From positions 1,798,001 through 1,862,000 of the forward strand of contig OZ059899.1 of NCBI GenBank assembly GCA_964057225.1: DNA of 64,000 bases, read 5' to 3'. A model generated the notes under the pieces. The model did not search any database. It worked only from the letters and a program-made list of their open reading frames with translations, and was not told where the DNA came from. Below, in pieces: positions 52,306-63,888 of this stretch (positions are counted from its first letter, which is position 1; each line of letters begins with the position of its first letter). Source of the DNA: Auanema rhodensis. Taxonomy: Eukaryota; Nematoda; Chromadorea; Rhabditida; Rhabditidae. Made by a program: the position numbers and the translations under genes.

Positions 52306-54060
52306 TCCAAAAACATTTTGACAAAAATTTTTTCGAAAAATTTCAATATAATTTAGCAAAAAGTAAATGTTTTTAGATTCTTTTTTTCAAGGCAAAGACG
52401 ATGGACAGTGTTATTCAACGAAAAAAATATTTCTTCAGGGTGAAAATCGAGGATATAAGTGTGAACTTATATCAGTTGATATCTCGATGCATTTTCAAGC
52501 TAGCGCAAATCTGATAACACAGATCGACGCAGCTCAACAATCCGCATCGAATGCACTATACTACATTGAGAAAAGCTTAATTCAAAAATTAGTTATGATC
52601 GTTTGAAAAATGATGCATTAGTGTATGTTGAGTTTCCATGTACACTCAACATTGCTTCCAAAAACATTTTGACAAAAATTTTTTCGAAAAATTTCAAAAT
52701 AATTTAGCAAAAAGTAGATGTTTTTAGATTCCTTTTTTTAAGGCAAAGACGATGGACAATGTTATTCAACGAAAAAATTATTTCTTCAGGGTGAAAATCG
52801 AGGATATAAGTGTGAACTTATATCAGTTGATATCTCGGTGCATTTTCAAGCTAGCGCAAATCTGATAACACAGATCGACGCAGCTTAAAAATCCGCATCG
52901 AATGCACTATACTAAATTGAGAAACGCTTGATACAAAAATTAGTTATGATCGTTTGAAAAATGATGCATTAGTGTATGTTGAGTTTCCATGTACACTCAA
53001 CATTGCTTCCAAAAACATTTTGACAAAAATTTTTTCGAAAAATTTCAAAATAATTTAGCAAAAAGTAGATGTTTTTAGATTCCTTTTTTTAAGGCAAAGA
53101 CGATGGACAATGTTATTCAACGAAAAAATTATTTCTTCAGGGTGAAAATCGAGGATATAAGTGTGAACTTATATCAGTTGATATCTCGGTGCATTTTTCA
53201 GCTAACGCAAATCTGATAACACAGATCGACGCAGCTTAAAAATCCGCATCGAATGCACTATACTACATTGAGAAACGCTTGATACAAAAATTAGTTATGA
53301 TCGTTTGAAAAATGATGCATTAGTGTATGTTGAGTTTTCATGTACACTCAACATTGCTTCCAAAAACATTTTGACAAAAATTTTTTCGAAAAATTTCAAA
53401 ATAATTTAGCAAAAAGTATATGTTTTTAGATTCCATTTTTCAAGGCAAAGACGATGGACAATGTTATTCAACGAAAAAATTAATTCTTCAGGGTGAAAAT
53501 CGAGGATATAAGTGTGAACTTATATCAGTTGATATATCGGTGCATTTTTAAGCTAGCGCAAATCTGATAACACAGATCGACGCAGCTTAAAAATCCGCAT
53601 CGAATGCACTATACTACATTGAGAAACGCTTGATACAAAAATTAGTTATGATCGTTTGAAAAATGATGCATTAGTGTATGTTGAGTTTCCATGTACACTC
53701 AACATTGCTTCCAAAAACATTTTGACAAAAATTTTTTCGAAAAATTTCAAAATAATTTAGCAAAAAGTATATGTTTTTAGATTCCATTTTTCAAGGCAAA
53801 GACGATGGACAATGTTATTCAACGAAAAAATTAATTCTTCAGGGTGAAAATCGAGGATATAAGTGTGAACTTATATCAGTTGATATCTCGGTGCATTTTT
53901 AAGCTAGCGCAAATTTGATAACACAGATCGACGCAGCTTAAAAATCCGCATCGAATGCACTATACTACATTGAGAAACGCTTGATACAAAAACTAGTTAT
54001 GATCGTTTGAAAAATGATGCATTAGTGTATGTTGAGTTTCCATGTACACTCAATATTGCT
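52306..54060 (+). repeat. Five-monomer open-frame unit, copy 1 (1755 bp)
   Basis: Order: a variant O with CTCGATGC and GCTCAACAATCC (52306); E (52657); a CAGCTAACG monomer with GAGTTTTCATG (53008); a GTATATG monomer with GATATATCGG (53359); and a GTATATG monomer with CAAATTTGAT, AAACTAGTT and a CAATATTG end (53710). This fixed order recurs twice more, once shortened. Confidence 0.83.
52367..52606 (+). other. 79-codon open frame, variant O monomer
   Basis: Two residues differ from the frames upstream: Val41 to Met (CTCGATGC) and Lys58 to Gln (GCTCAACAA). Both are non-synonymous, which is not the pattern of a conserved protein. This variant is the founder type for the copies at 54122 and 55526. 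Confidence 0.8.
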
Positions 54061-55464
54061 TCCAAAAACATTTTGACAAAATTTTTTTCGAAAAATTTCA
54101 AAATAATTTAGCAAAAAGTAAATGTTTTTAGATTCTTTTTTTCAAGGCAAAGACGATGGACAGTGTTATTCAACGAAAAAAATATTTCTTCAGGGTGAAA
54201 ATCGAGGATATAAGTGTGAACTTATATCAGTTGATATCTCGATGCATTTTCAAGCTAGCGCAAATCTGATAACACAGATCGACGCAGCTCAACAATCCGC
54301 ATCGAATGCACTATACTAAATTGAGAAACGCTTGATACAAAAATTAGTTATGATCGTTTGAAAAATGATGCATTAGTGTATGTTGAGTTTCCATGTACAC
54401 TCAACATTGCTTCCAAAAACATTTTGACAAAAATTTTTTCGAAAAATTTCAAAATAATTTAGCAAAAAGTAGATGTTTTTAGATTCCTTTTTTTAAGGCA
54501 AAGACGATGGACAATGTTATTCAACGAAAAAATTATTTCTTCAGGGTGAAAATCGAGGATATAAGTGTGAACTTATATCAGTTGATATCTCGGTGCATTT
54601 TTCAGCTAACGCAAATCTGATAACACAGATCGACGCAGCTTAAAAATCCGCATCGAATGCACTATACTACATTGAGAAACGCTTGATACAAAAATTAGTT
54701 ATGATCGTTTGAAAAATGATGCATTAGTGTATGTTGAGTTTTCATGTACACTCAACATTGCTTCCAAAAACATTTTGACAAAAATTTTTTCGAAAAATTT
54801 CAAAATAATTTAGCAAAAAGTATATGTTTTTAGATTCCATTTTTCAAGGCAAAGACGATGGACAATGTTATTCAACGAAAAAATTAATTCTTCAGGGTGA
54901 AAATCGAGGATATAAGTGTGAACTTATATCAGTTGATATATCGGTGCATTTTTAAGCTAGCGCAAATCTGATAACACAGATCGACGCAGCTTAAAAATCC
55001 GCATCGAATGCACTATACTACATTGAGAAACGCTTGATACAAAAATTAGTTATGATCGTTTGAAAAATGATGCATTAGTGTATGTTGAGTTTCCATGTAC
55101 ACTCAACATTGCTTCCAAAAACATTTTGACAAAAATTTTTTCGAAAAATTTCAAAATAATTTAGCAAAAAGTATATGTTTTTAGATTCCATTTTTCAAGG
55201 CAAAGACGATGGACAATGTTATTCAACGAAAAAATTAATTCTTCAGGGTGAAAATCGAGGATATAAGTGTGAACTTATATCAGTTGATATCTCGGTGCAT
55301 TTTTAAGCTAGCGCAAATTTGATAACACAGATCGACGCAGCTTAAAAATCCGCATCGAATGCACTATACTACATTGAGAAACGCTTGATACAAAAACTAG
55401 TTATGATCGTTTGAAAAATGATGCATTAGTGTATGTTGAGTTTCCATGTACACTCAATATTGCT
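54061..55464 (+). repeat. Shortened open-frame unit (1404 bp) starting with an O/E hybrid monomer
   Basis: This is the preceding five-monomer unit minus exactly one monomer. The first monomer has the O marks on the left (GTAAATG, GACAGTG, GCTCAACAATCC up to 54293) and E marks on the right (TAAATTGAG from 54319, AACGCTTGATAC). It is followed by the CAGCTAACG, GATATATCGG and CAAATTTGAT types, with no separate E. It also begins with AAAATTTTTTTCG, following the CAATATTG end of the monomer before it. Confidence 0.85.
54122..54319 (+). other. Truncated open frame in the O/E hybrid monomer (65 codons)
   Basis: This matches the variant frame for 65 codons and then stops at TAA, because the right end of the monomer comes from the E type (TACTAAATTG in place of TACTACATTG). 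The truncation is a direct consequence of the crossover between 54293 and 54319. Confidence 0.85.
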
Positions 55465-57219
55465 TCCAAAAACATTTTGACAAAATTTTTTTCGAAAAAT
55501 TTCAAAATAATTTAGCAAAAAGTAAATGTTTTTAGATTCTTTTTTTCAAGGCAAAGACGATGGACAGTGTTATTCAACGAAAAAAATATTTCTTCAGGGT
55601 GAAAATCGAGGATATAAGTGTGAACTTATATCAGTTGATATCTCGATGCATTTTCAAGCTAGCGCAAATCTGATAACACAGATCGACGCAGCTCAACAAT
55701 CCGCATCGAATGCACTATACTACATTGAGAAAAGCTTAATTCAAAAATTAGTTATGATCGTTTGAAAAATGATGCATTAGTGTATGTTGAGTTTCCATGT
55801 ACACTCAACATTGCTTCCAAAAACATTTTGACAAAAATTTTTTCGAAAAATTTCAAAATAATTTAGCAAAAAGTAGATGTTTTTAGATTCCTTTTTTTAA
55901 GGCAAAGACGATGGACAATGTTATTCAACGAAAAAATTATTTCTTCAGGGTGAAAATCGAGGATATAAGTGTGAACTTATATCAGTTGATATCTCGGTGC
56001 ATTTTCAAGCTAGCGCAAATCTGATAACACAGATCGACGCAGCTTAAAAATCCGCATCGAATGCACTATACTAAATTGAGAAACGCTTGATACAAAAATT
56101 AGTTATGATCGTTTGAAAAATGATGCATTAGTGTATGTTGAGTTTCCATGTACACTCAACATTGCTTCCAAAAACATTTTGACAAAAATTTTTTCGAAAA
56201 ATTTCAAAATAATTTAGCAAAAAGTAGATGTTTTTAGATTCCTTTTTTTAAGGCAAAGACGATGGACAATGTTATTCAACGAAAAAATTATTTCTTCAGG
56301 GTGAAAATCGAGGATATAAGTGTGAACTTATATCAGTTGATATCTCGGTGCATTTTTCAGCTAACGCAAATCTGATAACACAGATCGACGCAGCTTAAAA
56401 ATCCGCATCGAATGCACTATACTACATTGAGAAACGCTTGATACAAAAATTAGTTATGATCGTTTGAAAAATGATGCATTAGTGTATGTTGAGTTTTCAT
56501 GTACACTCAACATTGCTTCCAAAAACATTTTGACAAAAATTTTTTCGAAAAATTTCAAAATAATTTAGCAAAAAGTATATGTTTTTAGATTCCATTTTTC
56601 AAGGCAAAGACGATGGACAATGTTATTCAACGAAAAAATTAATTCTTCAGGGTGAAAATCGAGGATATAAGTGTGAACTTATATCAGTTGATATATCGGT
56701 GCATTTTTAAGCTAGCGCAAATCTGATAACACAGATCGACGCAGCTTAAAAATCCGCATCGAATGCACTATACTACATTGAGAAACGCTTGATACAAAAA
56801 TTAGTTATGATCGTTTGAAAAATGATGCATTAGTGTATGTTGAGTTTCCATGTACACTCAACATTGCTTCCAAAAACATTTTGACAAAAATTTTTTCGAA
56901 AAATTTCAAAATAATTTAGCAAAAAGTATATGTTTTTAGATTCCATTTTTCAAGGCAAAGACGATGGACAATGTTATTCAACGAAAAAATTAATTCTTCA
57001 GGGTGAAAATCGAGGATATAAGTGTGAACTTATATCAGTTGATATCTCGGTGCATTTTTAAGCTAGCGCAAATTTGATAACACAGATCGACGCAGCTTAA
57101 AAATCCGCATCGAATGCACTATACTACATTGAGAAACGCTTGATACAAAAACTAGTTATGATCGTTTGAAAAATGATGCATTAGTGTATGTTGAGTTTCC
57201 ATGTACACTCAACATTGCT
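55465..57219 (+). repeat. Five-monomer open-frame unit, copy 3 (1755 bp)
   Basis: This is full length again: variant O (55465), E (55816), CAGCTAACG with GAGTTTTCATG (56167), GATATATCGG (56518), and CAAATTTGAT with AAACTAGTT (56869). Its O monomer starts with AAAATTTTTTTCG like the one at 54061 and unlike the one at 52306, so it is a left/right mosaic of two types. Its own last monomer ends CAACATTG instead of CAATATTG. Confidence 0.83.
55526..55765 (+). other. 79-codon open frame, variant O monomer, last copy
   Basis: The predicted product is the same as at 52367 (Met41, Gln58). The monomer's left part carries the AAAATTTTTTTCG start of a different type, upstream of the ATG, so the frame itself is unaffected. 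Confidence 0.8.
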
Positions 57220-58623
57220 TCCAAAAACATTTTGACAAAAATTTTTTCGAAAAATTTCAAAACAATTTAGCAAGAAGTAGATGTTCATAGATTCCTTTTT
57301 TCAAGGCAAAGACGATAGACAATGTTATTCAACGAAAAAATTAATTCTTCAGGGTGAAAATCGAGGATATAAGTGTGAACTTATATCAGTTGATATCTCG
57401 GTGCATTTTCAAGCTAGCGCAAATCTGATAACACAGATCGACGCAGCTTAAAAATCCGCATCGAATGCACTATACTAAATTGAGAAACGCTTGATACAAA
57501 AATTAGTTATGATCGTTTGAAAAATGATGCATTAGTGTATGTTGAGTTTCCATGTACACTCAACATTGCTTCCAAAAACATTTTGACAAAAATTTTTTCG
57601 AAAAATTTCAAAATAATTTAGCAAAAAGTAGATGTTTTTAGATTCCTTTTTTTAAGGCAAAGACGATGGACAATGTTATTCAACGAAAAAATTATTTCTT
57701 CAGGGTGAAAATCGAGGATATAAGTGTGAACTTATATCAGTTGATATCTCGGTGCATTTTTCAGCTAACGCAAATCTGATAACACAGATCGACGCAGCTT
57801 AAAAATCCGCATCGAATGCACTATACTATATTGAGAAACGCTTGATACAAAAATTAGTTATGATCGTTTGAAAAATGATGCATTAGTGTATGTTGAGTTT
57901 CCATGTACACTCAACATTGCTTCCAAAAACATTTTGACAAAAATTTTTTCGAAAAATTTCAAAACAATTTAGCAAGAAGTAGATGTTCATAGATTTCTTT
58001 TTTCAAGGCAAAGACGATAGACAATGTTATTCAACGAAAAAATTAATTCTTCAGGGTGAAAATCGAGGATATAAGTGTGAACTTATATCAGTTGATATCT
58101 CGGTGCATTTTCAAGCTAGCGCAAATCTGATAACACAGATCGACGCAGCTTAAAAATCCGCATCGAATGCACTATACTAAATTGAGAAACGCTTGATACA
58201 AAAATTAGTTATGATCGTTTGAAAAATGATGCATTAGTGTATGTTGAGTTTCCATGTACACTCAACATTGCTTCCAAAAACATTTTGACAAAAATTTTTT
58301 CGAAAAATTTCAAAATAATTTAGCAAAAAGTAGATGTTTTTAGATTCCTTTTTTTAAGGCAAAGACGATGGACAATGTTATTCAACGAAAAAATTATTTC
58401 TTCAGGGTGAAAATCGAGGATATAAGTGTGAACTTATATCAGTTGATATCTCGGTGCATTTTTCAGCTAACGCAAATCTGATAACACAGATCGACGCAGC
58501 TTAAAAATCCGCATCGAATGCACTATACTACATTGAGAAACGCTTGATACAAAAATTAGTTATGATCGTTTGAAAAATGATGCATTAGTGTATGTTGAGT
58601 TTCCATGTACACTCAACATTGCT
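57220..58623 (+). repeat. Two-monomer unit in two copies (702 bp each)
   Basis: An AACAATTTAGCAAGAAG, GTTCATAG, CATTTTCAAGC, TAAATTGAG monomer alternates with a TTTTTTTAAGG, CAGCTAACG monomer: 57220 and 57571, then 57922 and 58273. Copies differ by TATATTGAG near 57829 and ATTTCTTTTTTC near 57993. The same pair occurs once at 39318-40019. Confidence 0.83.
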
Positions 58624-60027
58624 TCCAAAAACATTTTGACAAAAATTTTTTCGAAAAATTTCGAAATAATTTAGCAAAAAGTAGATGTTTTTAGATTCCA
58701 TTTTTCAAGGCAAAGACGATGGACAATGTTATTCAACGAAAAAATTATTTCTTCAGGGTGAAAATCGAGGATATAAGTGTGAACTTATATCAGTTGATAT
58801 CTCGGTGCATTTTTAAGCTAGCGCAAATCTGATAACACAGATCGACGCAACATAAAAATCCGCATCGAATGCACTATACTACATTGAGAAACGCTTAATA
58901 CAAAAATTAGTTATGATCGTTTGAAAAATGATGCATTAGTGTATGTTGAGTTTCCATGTACACTCAACATTGCTTCCAAAAACATTTTGACAAAAATTTT
59001 TTCGAAAAATTTCGAAATAATTTAGCAAAAAGTAGATGTTTTTAGATTCCATTTTTCAAGGCAAAGACGATAGACAATGTTATTCAACGAAAAAATTAAT
59101 TCTTCAGGGTGAAAATCGAGGATATAAGTGTGAACTTATATCAGTTGATATCTCGGTGCATTTTTAAGCTAGCGCAAATCTGATAACACAGATCGACGCA
59201 GCTTAAAAATCCGCATCGAATGCACTATACTACATAGAGAAACGCTTAATACAAAAATTAGTTATGATCGTTTGAAAAATGATGCATTAGTGTATGTTGA
59301 GTTTCCATGTACACTCAACATTGCTTCCAAAAACATTTTGACAAAAATTTTTTCGAAAAATTTCAAAATAATTTAGCAAAAAGTAGATGTTTTTAGAATC
59401 CTTTTTTCAAGGCAAAGACGATGGACAATGTTATTCAACGAAAAAATTATTTCTTCAGGGTGAAAATCGAGGATATAAGTGTGAACTTATATCAGTTGAT
59501 ATCTCGGTGCATTTTTAAGCTAGCGCAAATCTGATAACACAGATCGACACAACTTAAAAATCCGCATCGAATGCACTATACTACATTGAGAAACGCTTAA
59601 TACAAAAATTAGTTATGATCGTTTGAAAAATGATGCATTAGTGTATGTTGAGTTTCCATGTACACTCAACATTGCTTCCAAAAACATTTTGACAAAAATT
59701 TTTTCGAAAAATTTCGAAATAATTTAGCAAAAAGTAGATGTTTTTAGATTCCATTTTTCAAGGCAAAAACGATAGACAATGTTATTCAACGAAAAAATTA
59801 ATTCTTCAGGGTGAAAATCGAGGATATAAGTGTGAACTTATATCAGTTGATATCTCGGTGCATTTTTAAGCTAGCGCAAATCTGAAAACACAGATCGACG
59901 CAGCTCAAAAATCCGCATCGAATGCACTATACTACATTGAGAAACGCTTAATACAAAAATTAGTTATGATCGTTTGAAAAATGATGCATTAGTGTATGTT
60001 GAGTTTCCATGTACACTCAACATTGCT
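58624..60027 (+). repeat. Four monomers of the rightmost subfamily
   Basis: Starts are 58624, 58975, 59326 and 59677. Shared marks are CGAAATAATTT in three of four and CTTAATAC in all. Individual marks: GCAACATAAAAAT (58624), ACATAGAGAAACG (58975), GAATCC with GACACAACTT (59326), and AAAACGATAGAC, CTGAAAACAC and GCTCAAAAAT (59677). The last of these closely resembles the final monomers of the following units on its right side. Confidence 0.75.
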
Positions 60028-62133
60028 ACCAAAAACATTTTGACAAAAATTTTCTCGAAAAATTTCAAACTAATTTAGCAAAAAGTAGATGTTTTTAGAA
60101 TCCTTTTTTCAAGGCAAAGACGATGGACAATGTTATTCAACGAAAAAATTATTTCTTCAGGGTGAAAATCGAGGATATAAGTGTGAACTTATATCAGTTG
60201 ATATCTCGGTGCATTTTTAAGCTAGCGCAAATCTGATAACACAGATCGACGCAACTTAAAAATGCGCATCGAATGCACTATACTACATTGAGAAACGCTT
60301 AATACAAAAATTAGTTATGAGCGTTTGAAAAATGATGCATTAGTGTATGTTGAGTTTCCATGTACACTCAACATTGCTTCCAAAAACATTTTGACAAAAA
60401 TTTTTTCGAAAAATTTCGAAATAATTTAGCAAAAAGTAGATGTTTTTAGATTCCATTTTTCAAGGCAAAGACGATAGACAACGTTATTCAACGAAAAAAT
60501 TATTTCTTCAGGGTGAAAATCGAGGATATAAGTGTGAACTTATATCAGTTGATATCTCGGTGCATTTTTAAGCTAGCGCAAATCTGATAACACAGATCGA
60601 CGCAACTTAAAAATGCGCATCGAATGCACTATACTACATTGAGAAACGCTTAATACAAAAATTAGTTATGAGCGTTTGAAAAATGATGCATTAGTGTATG
60701 TTGAGTTTCCATGTACACTCAACATTGCTTCCAAAAACATTTTGACAAAAATTTTTTCGAAAAATTTCGAAATAATTTAGCAAAAAGTAGATGTTTTTAG
60801 ATTCCATTTTTCAAGGCAAAGACGATAGACAACGTTATTCAACGAAAAAATTAATTCTTCAGGGTGAAAATCGAGGATATAAGTGTGAACTTATATCAGT
60901 TGATATCTCGGTGCATTTTCAAGCTAGCGCAAATCTGATAACAAAGATCGACGCAGCTTAAAAATCCGCATCGAATGCACTATACTACATTGAGAAACGC
61001 TTGATACAAAAATTAGTTATGATCGTTTGAAAAATGATGCATTAGTGTATGTTGAGTTTCCATGTACACTCAACATTGCTTCCAAAAACATTTTGACAAA
61101 AATTTTTTCGAAAAATTTCGAAATAATTTAGCAAAAAGTAGATGTTTTTAGATTCCATTTTTCAAGGCAAAGACGATAGACAATGTTATTCAACGAAAAA
61201 ATTAATTCTTCAGGGTGAAAATCGAGGATATAAGTGTGAACTTATATCAGTTGATATCTCGGTGCATTTTTAAGCTAGCGCAAATCTGATAACAAAGATC
61301 GACGCAGCTTAAAAATCCGCATCGAATGCACTATACTACATTGAGAAACGCTTGATACAAAAATTAGTTATGATCGTTTGAAAAATGATGCATTAGTGTA
61401 TGTTGAGTTTCCATGTACACTCAACATTGCTTCCAAAAACATTTTGACAAAAATTTTTTCGAAAAATTTCGAAATAATTTAGCAAAAAGTAGATGTTTTT
61501 AGATTCCATTTTTCAAGGCAAAGACGATAGACAATGTTATTCAACGAAAAAATTAATTCTTTAGGGTGAAAATCGAGGATATAAGTGTGAACTTATATCA
61601 GTTGATATCTCGGTGCATTTTTAAGCTAGCGCAAATCTGATAACACAGATCGACGCAGCTTAAAAATCCGCATCGAATGCACTATACTACATAGAGAAAC
61701 GCTTAATACAAAAATTAGTTATGATCGTTTGAAAAATGATGCATTAGTGTATGTTGAGTTTCCATGTACACTCAACATTGCTTCCAAAAACATTTTGACA
61801 AAAATTTTTTCGAAAAATTTCAAAATAATTTAGCCAAAAGTAGATGTTTTTAGAATCCTTTTTTCAAGGCAAAGACGATGGACAATGTTATTCAACGAAA
61901 AAATTATTTCTTCAGGGTGAAAATCGAGGATATAAGTGTGAACTTATATCAGTTGATATCTCGGTGCATTTTTAAGCTAGCGCAAATCTGAAAACACAGA
62001 TCGACGCAGCTCAAAAATCCGCATCGAATGCACTATACTACATTGAGAAACGCTTAATACAAAAATTAGTTATGATCGTTTGAAAAATGATGCATTAGTG
62101 TATGTTGAGTTTCCATGTACACTCAACATTGCT
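60028..62133 (+). repeat. Six-monomer unit at the right end, full form (2106 bp)
   Basis: Order: GCTACCAAAAAC start with GAATCC and AATGCGCATCG (60028); GACAACG with AATGCGCATCG and ATGAGCG (60379); GACAACG with CATTTTCAAGC and ACAAAGATC (60730); ACAAAGATC without GACAACG (61081); TTCTTTAGGG with ACATAGAG (61432); and AGCCAAAAG with GAATCC, CTGAAAACAC and GCTCAAAAAT (61783). The order is repeated in the next block with one monomer missing. Confidence 0.83.
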
Positions 62134-63888
62134 ACCAAAAACATTTTGACAAAAATTTTTTCGAAAAATTTCAAAATAATTTAGCAAAAAGTAGATGTTT
62201 TTAGAATCCTTTTTTCAAGGCAAAGACGATGGACAATGTTATTCAACGAAAAAATTATTTCTTCAGGGTGAAAATCGAGGATATAAGTGTGAACTTATAT
62301 CAGTTGATATCTCGGTGCATTTTTAAGCTAGCGCAAATCTGATAACACAGATCGACGCAACTTAAAAATGCGCATCGAATGCACTATACTACATTGAGAA
62401 ACGCTTAATACAAAAATTAGTTATGAGCGTTTGAAAAATGATGCATTAGTGTATGTTGAGTTTCCATGTACACTCAACATTGCTTCCAAAAACATTTTGA
62501 CAAAAATTTTTTCGAAAAATTTCGAAATAATTTAGCAAAAAGTAGATGTTTTTAGATTCCATTTTTCAAGGCAAAGACGATAGACAACGTTATTCAACGA
62601 AAAAATTATTTCTTCAGGGTGAAAATCGAGGATATAAGTGTGAACTTATATCAGTTGATATCTCGGTGCATTTTTAAGCTAGCGCAAATCTGATAACACA
62701 GATCGACGCAACTTAAAAATGCGCATCGAATGCACTATACTACATTGAGAAACGCTTAATACAAAAATTAGTTATGAGCGTTTGAAAAATGATGCATTAG
62801 TGTATGTTGAGTTTCCATGTACACTCAACATTGCTTCCAAAAACATTTTGACAAAAATTTTTTCGAAAAATTTCGAAATAATTTAGCAAAAAGTAGATGT
62901 TTTTAGATTCCATTTTTCAAGGCAAAGACGATAGACAACGTTATTCAACGAAAAAATTAATTCTTCAGGGTGAAAATCGAGGATATAAGTGTGAACTTAT
63001 ATCAGTTGATATCTCGGTGCATTTTCAAGCTAGCGCAAATCTGATAACAAAGATCGACGCAGCTTAAAAATCCGCATCGAATGCACTATACTACATTGAG
63101 AAACGCTTGATACAAAAATTAGTTATGATCGTTTGAAAAATGATGCATTAGTGTATGTTGAGTTTCCATGTACACTCAACATTGCTTCCAAAAACATTTT
63201 GACAAAAATTTTTTCGAAAAATTTCGAAATAATTTAGCAAAAAGTAGATGTTTTTAGATTCCATTTTTCAAGGCAAAGACGATAGACAATGTTATTCAAC
63301 GAAAAAATTAATTCTTTAGGGTGAAAATCGAGGATATAAGTGTGAACTTATATCAGTTGATATCTCGGTGCATTTTTAAGCTAGCGCAAATCTGATAACA
63401 CAGATCGACGCAGCTTAAAAATCCGCATCGAATGCACTATACTACATAGAGAAACGCTTAATACAAAAATTAGTTATGATCGTTTGAAAAATGATGCATT
63501 AGTGTATGTTGAGTTTCCATGTACACTCAACATTGCTTCCAAAAACATTTTGACAAAAATTTTTTCGAAAAATTTCAAAATAATTTAGCCAAAAGTAGAT
63601 GTTTTTAGAATCCTTTTTTCAAGGCAAAGACGATGGACAATGTTATTCAACGAAAAAATTATTTCTTCAGGGTGAAAATCGAGGATATAAGTGTGAACTT
63701 ATATCAGTTGATATCTCGGTGTATTTTTAAGCTAGCGCAAATCTGATAACACAGATCGACGCAGCGTAAAAATCCGCATCGAATGCACTATACAACATTG
63801 AGAAACGCTTGATACAAAAATTAGTTATGATCGTTTGAAAAATGATGCATTAGTGTATGTTGAGTTTCCATGTACACTCAACATTGCT
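62134..63888 (+). repeat. Same unit, five-monomer form (1755 bp)
   Basis: Starts are 62134, 62485, 62836, 63187 and 63538, with the same marks as the preceding unit except that the fourth type (ACAAAGATC without GACAACG, at 61081) is absent. The AGCCAAAAG marker is at 61833 and 63588, exactly 1755 bp apart. The final monomer has private changes GTGTATTTTT, GCGTAAAAAT and ACAACATTG and lacks CTGAAAACAC, so it is a mosaic or has diverged. Confidence 0.82.
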
